From JACOUT01 sp964580865 (GTDB lineage Bacteria > Myxococcota > UBA727 > VGSZ01): DNA of 6,193 nucleotides. The stretch covers positions 1 through 6,193 of the forward strand of contig CAZONM010000357.1 in assembly GCA_964580865.1 (NCBI GenBank). The letters are read 5' to 3'. Of the stretch, positions 4,529 to 6,193 are shown in pieces. Made by a program: the position numbers and the translations under genes. The notes under the pieces were generated by a model. That model made no database searches. It saw only the letters and a list, made by a program, of their open reading frames with translations, and was not told the DNA's origin. Each line of letters begins with the position of its first letter. Position 1 is the first letter of the stretch.

Positions 4529-6193
4529 CGTCGTCGCTGGTCGCGGCGCCGGTGCGCACCAGCGTCAGCACGGCGTCGCCGTAGCGCTCGACGAAGCGGG
4601 CGCCCACGCCGTGCACGGCCAAGAGCTGATCGCGCGACGACGGCGCGCACGCGGCGATGCCGAGCAGCGCGCGGTCGGAGCAGATCTGGAACGCCGGCAC
4701 CTTGCGCCGCTTGGCCTCGTCGAGGCGGAAGCGCTTGAGGCCCTCGACGAGCGCCTTGGGCGCCGCGTCCCAGCTCGGATCGACGCGGGACTTCTTCTTG
4801 CGCGCGCCGCTGCCGCGGCCGCTGGGCGCGGCGTCGCGCTCGGGCACGAACACCGACAGCGGGCGCGCGGGGCCGTGGTCGGCCGCGGCGGTCACGCGCG
4901 TCCACGCGATGCGCTCGCCGCGCTCGTTGCGGAAGACCTCGTCGGACAGCTGCACGCGCCCGGCGCGCGCCAAGGCGCCCAGCACGTGATCGAAGGTGCG
5001 CCGATCGACGCCGCGCCCCTCGAGCGACGCCTGATAGAGCTTGCCCGCCGACAGGCCCCCGCGCGCGCCGCGCGTCAGCGCGTCGAGCACGGCCTCGACC
5101 CACTGCTCTTCGTCGTCGGAGAGCGCGCGCGCGCTGCGCACCCGACAGGCGTCGGGCGCGCAGAAGTCGCAGATGCCGCACGCGCCGCGATCGTCGTGAT
5201 CGCCGAAGTGCGACAACAGCGCCACCTGACGGCAGCCCTTGTCGGCCAAAAAGCGCGCCATGCGCGCGAGCTGCTCTTCCTTGTGGGCGCGCTGGCGCCC
5301 GTAGGGCTCCTCCCACGCGTCGCGCCCGCGCGTGACGCGCTGGTCGTGCGACACCACGGCGCCGCCGTGGATCCACAGCTTCTCCAGGCACTTCTCGGTG
5401 GCGTCGCCCAGGCGACAGTGACCGCGCAGCTCGTCGAGCTCGCGGGGCGTGTCGTCGAGCGCGTTGAACAGGCGGCGCAGCTGCTTGGGCTCGGGGTAGT
5501 CGCGCTCGAGGAAGAACTCGTGCATCTTGCTGTCGACGAAGCTGCCGAGGAGCACCGCGCGCGCGGGGCGCCCGTCGCGGCCCGCGCGGCCCACCTCCTG
5601 CGAGTACGCCTCGAGCGACGACGGTAGCGCCAGGTGCACCACGGTGCGCACGTCGGCCTTGTCGATGCCCATGCCGAAGGCCACCGTGGCCACCACCACC
5701 TCGAGCGCGCCGGAGGCGAACGCGCCCTGCACGCGCTCGCGCTCCGCCGGCGGCAGGCCCGCGTGGTAGGCGGCCACCGCCAGGCCCTCACCGGAGAATT
5801 CATCGGCGATCTCTTCTGCCTCTTTGCGCGTGGGCGCGTACAGGATGGCGGGCCGCGCGTCGGCGTCGGCGATGGCCTTGGCGGCCAGCGCGCGGCGCCG
5901 CGCGGGCGGGCAGTCGACCACCTCGAGGGCGAGGTTGTGGCGCCGAAAGCCGTGGATGCAGCGGGCGGGCTCGTGCAGGCGCAGCTGCGTGGCGATGTCG
6001 GCCTGCACCACGGGCGTGGCGGTGGCCGTGAGCGCGACCACCGGCACCGCGCTCGCCCCGCGCAAGACCGGCAGGCGCTCGCCCAGCATGCGGTACTCGG
6101 GGCGGAAGTCGTGGCCCCAGTGCGAGATGCAGTGCGCCTCGTCGACGGCGATGAGCGCCGGCGTGCGCTTGGCGAGCAGCTCGGGGAAGCCGG
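4521..6193 (-). CDS. recQ: RecQ-family ATP-dependent DNA helicase (N-terminus beyond window)
   Basis: The C-terminal 556 residues of a 3'-5' superfamily 2 helicase acting in recombination and replication-fork repair. The frame stays open to the right edge, and the Walker A motif is off the window. In visible numbering: motif II with its aromatic-rich loop DEAHCISHWGHDFR (17-30); motif III ALTATATP (53-60); helicase C domain with VVVATVAFGMGIDKAD (165-180) and QEVGRAGRDG (198-207); the RecQ zinc site Cys320, Cys338, Cys341, Cys344 (CGICDFC); a winged-helix RQC-like region (about 357-430); a basic linker (464-469); and an HRDC domain (about 480-548) for DNA binding. The full-length protein would be somewhat longer than E. 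coli RecQ (609 residues), mostly through the linker. All visible helicase motifs look intact. The gene may be co-transcribed with the glycosyltransferase 65 bases downstream. Confidence 0.96.
   Translation of the reverse strand, partial: GFPELLAKRTPALIAVDEAHCISHWGHDFRPEYRMLGERLPVLRGASAVPVVALTATATPVVQADIATQLRLHEPARCIHGFRRHNLALEVVDCPPARRRALAAKAIADADARPAILYAPTRKEAEEIADEFSGEGLAVAAYHAGLPPAERERVQGAFASGALEVVVATVAFGMGIDKADVRTVVHLALPSSLEAYSQEVGRAGRDGRPARAVLLGSFVDSKMHEFFLERDYPEPKQLRRLFNALDDTPRELDELRGHCRLGDATEKCLEKLWIHGGAVVSHDQRVTRGRDAWEEPYGRQRAHKEEQLARMARFLADKGCRQVALLSHFGDHDDRGACGICDFCAPDACRVRSARALSDDEEQWVEAVLDALTRGARGGLSAGKLYQASLEGRGVDRRTFDHVLGALARAGRVQLSDEVFRNERGERIAWTRVTAAADHGPARPLSVFVPERDAAPSGRGSGARKKKSRVDPSWDAAPKALVEGLKRFRLDEAKRRKVPAFQICSDRALLGIAACAPSSRDQLLAVHGVGARFVERYGDAVLTLVRTGAATSDDGA

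Noticed and set aside
4486..5803. Alternative frames on both strands over recQ
   Set aside because: All are low-complexity shadows; the helicase frame carries every expected RecQ motif.
4521..6193. RecQ as part of a helicase-based phage defence island
   Set aside because: The domain set (helicase, zinc, winged helix, HRDC) is that of housekeeping RecQ. The only visible neighbour is a glycosyltransferase, with no defence genes.

Overview
The window is very GC-rich, with G/C at most third codon positions. It looks like chromosomal DNA from a Myxococcota or related deltaproteobacterial lineage. The main evidence is a C-terminal tail at the left edge that resembles a MYXO-CTERM sorting signal (Gly-Cys motif, hydrophobic helix, Arg cluster). 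Supporting evidence is a lipoprotein ending in a Glu-Gly repeat and a RecQ helicase with the full zinc/winged-helix/HRDC tail. I see no rRNA, tRNA, CRISPR array, integrase or insertion sequence.

Layout, left to right. Positions 2-184 (+) hold the 3' end of an exported protein with the sorting-like tail. Positions 185-403 are a convergent intergenic region with a cluster of strong GC hairpins built from four mutually complementary segments. Positions 404-3222 (-) form a compact three-gene unit, read right to left: an exported M14-family zinc carboxypeptidase, a small secreted protein of unknown function with a probable beta-rich domain, and a small Cys-rich lipoprotein with an (EG)n tail. Positions 3223-3408 are a divergent promoter region. 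Positions 3409-3708 (+) encode a 99-residue helical protein of unknown function. Its stop codon abuts the stop of a family 2 glycosyltransferase at 3709-4455 (-), both stops lying within one TGATCA palindrome. Positions 4521-6193 (-) hold a recQ-family helicase whose N-terminal part (Walker A region) lies beyond the right edge.

How the genes fit together. The three genes of the 404-3222 unit are all predicted to be exported. They lie 21 and 68 bases apart, with good Shine-Dalgarno sequences for the two downstream genes, so I infer one envelope-associated operon led by the peptidase. The glycosyltransferase starts 65 bases after recQ on the same strand and may share its transcript, but there is no evident functional link. 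Most of the window is ordinary. The parts most worth a second look are the four-segment hairpin array at 246-309, the hexanucleotide-encoded acidic tail, and the zero-gap tail-to-tail stops. I found no convincing new defence or metabolic system.
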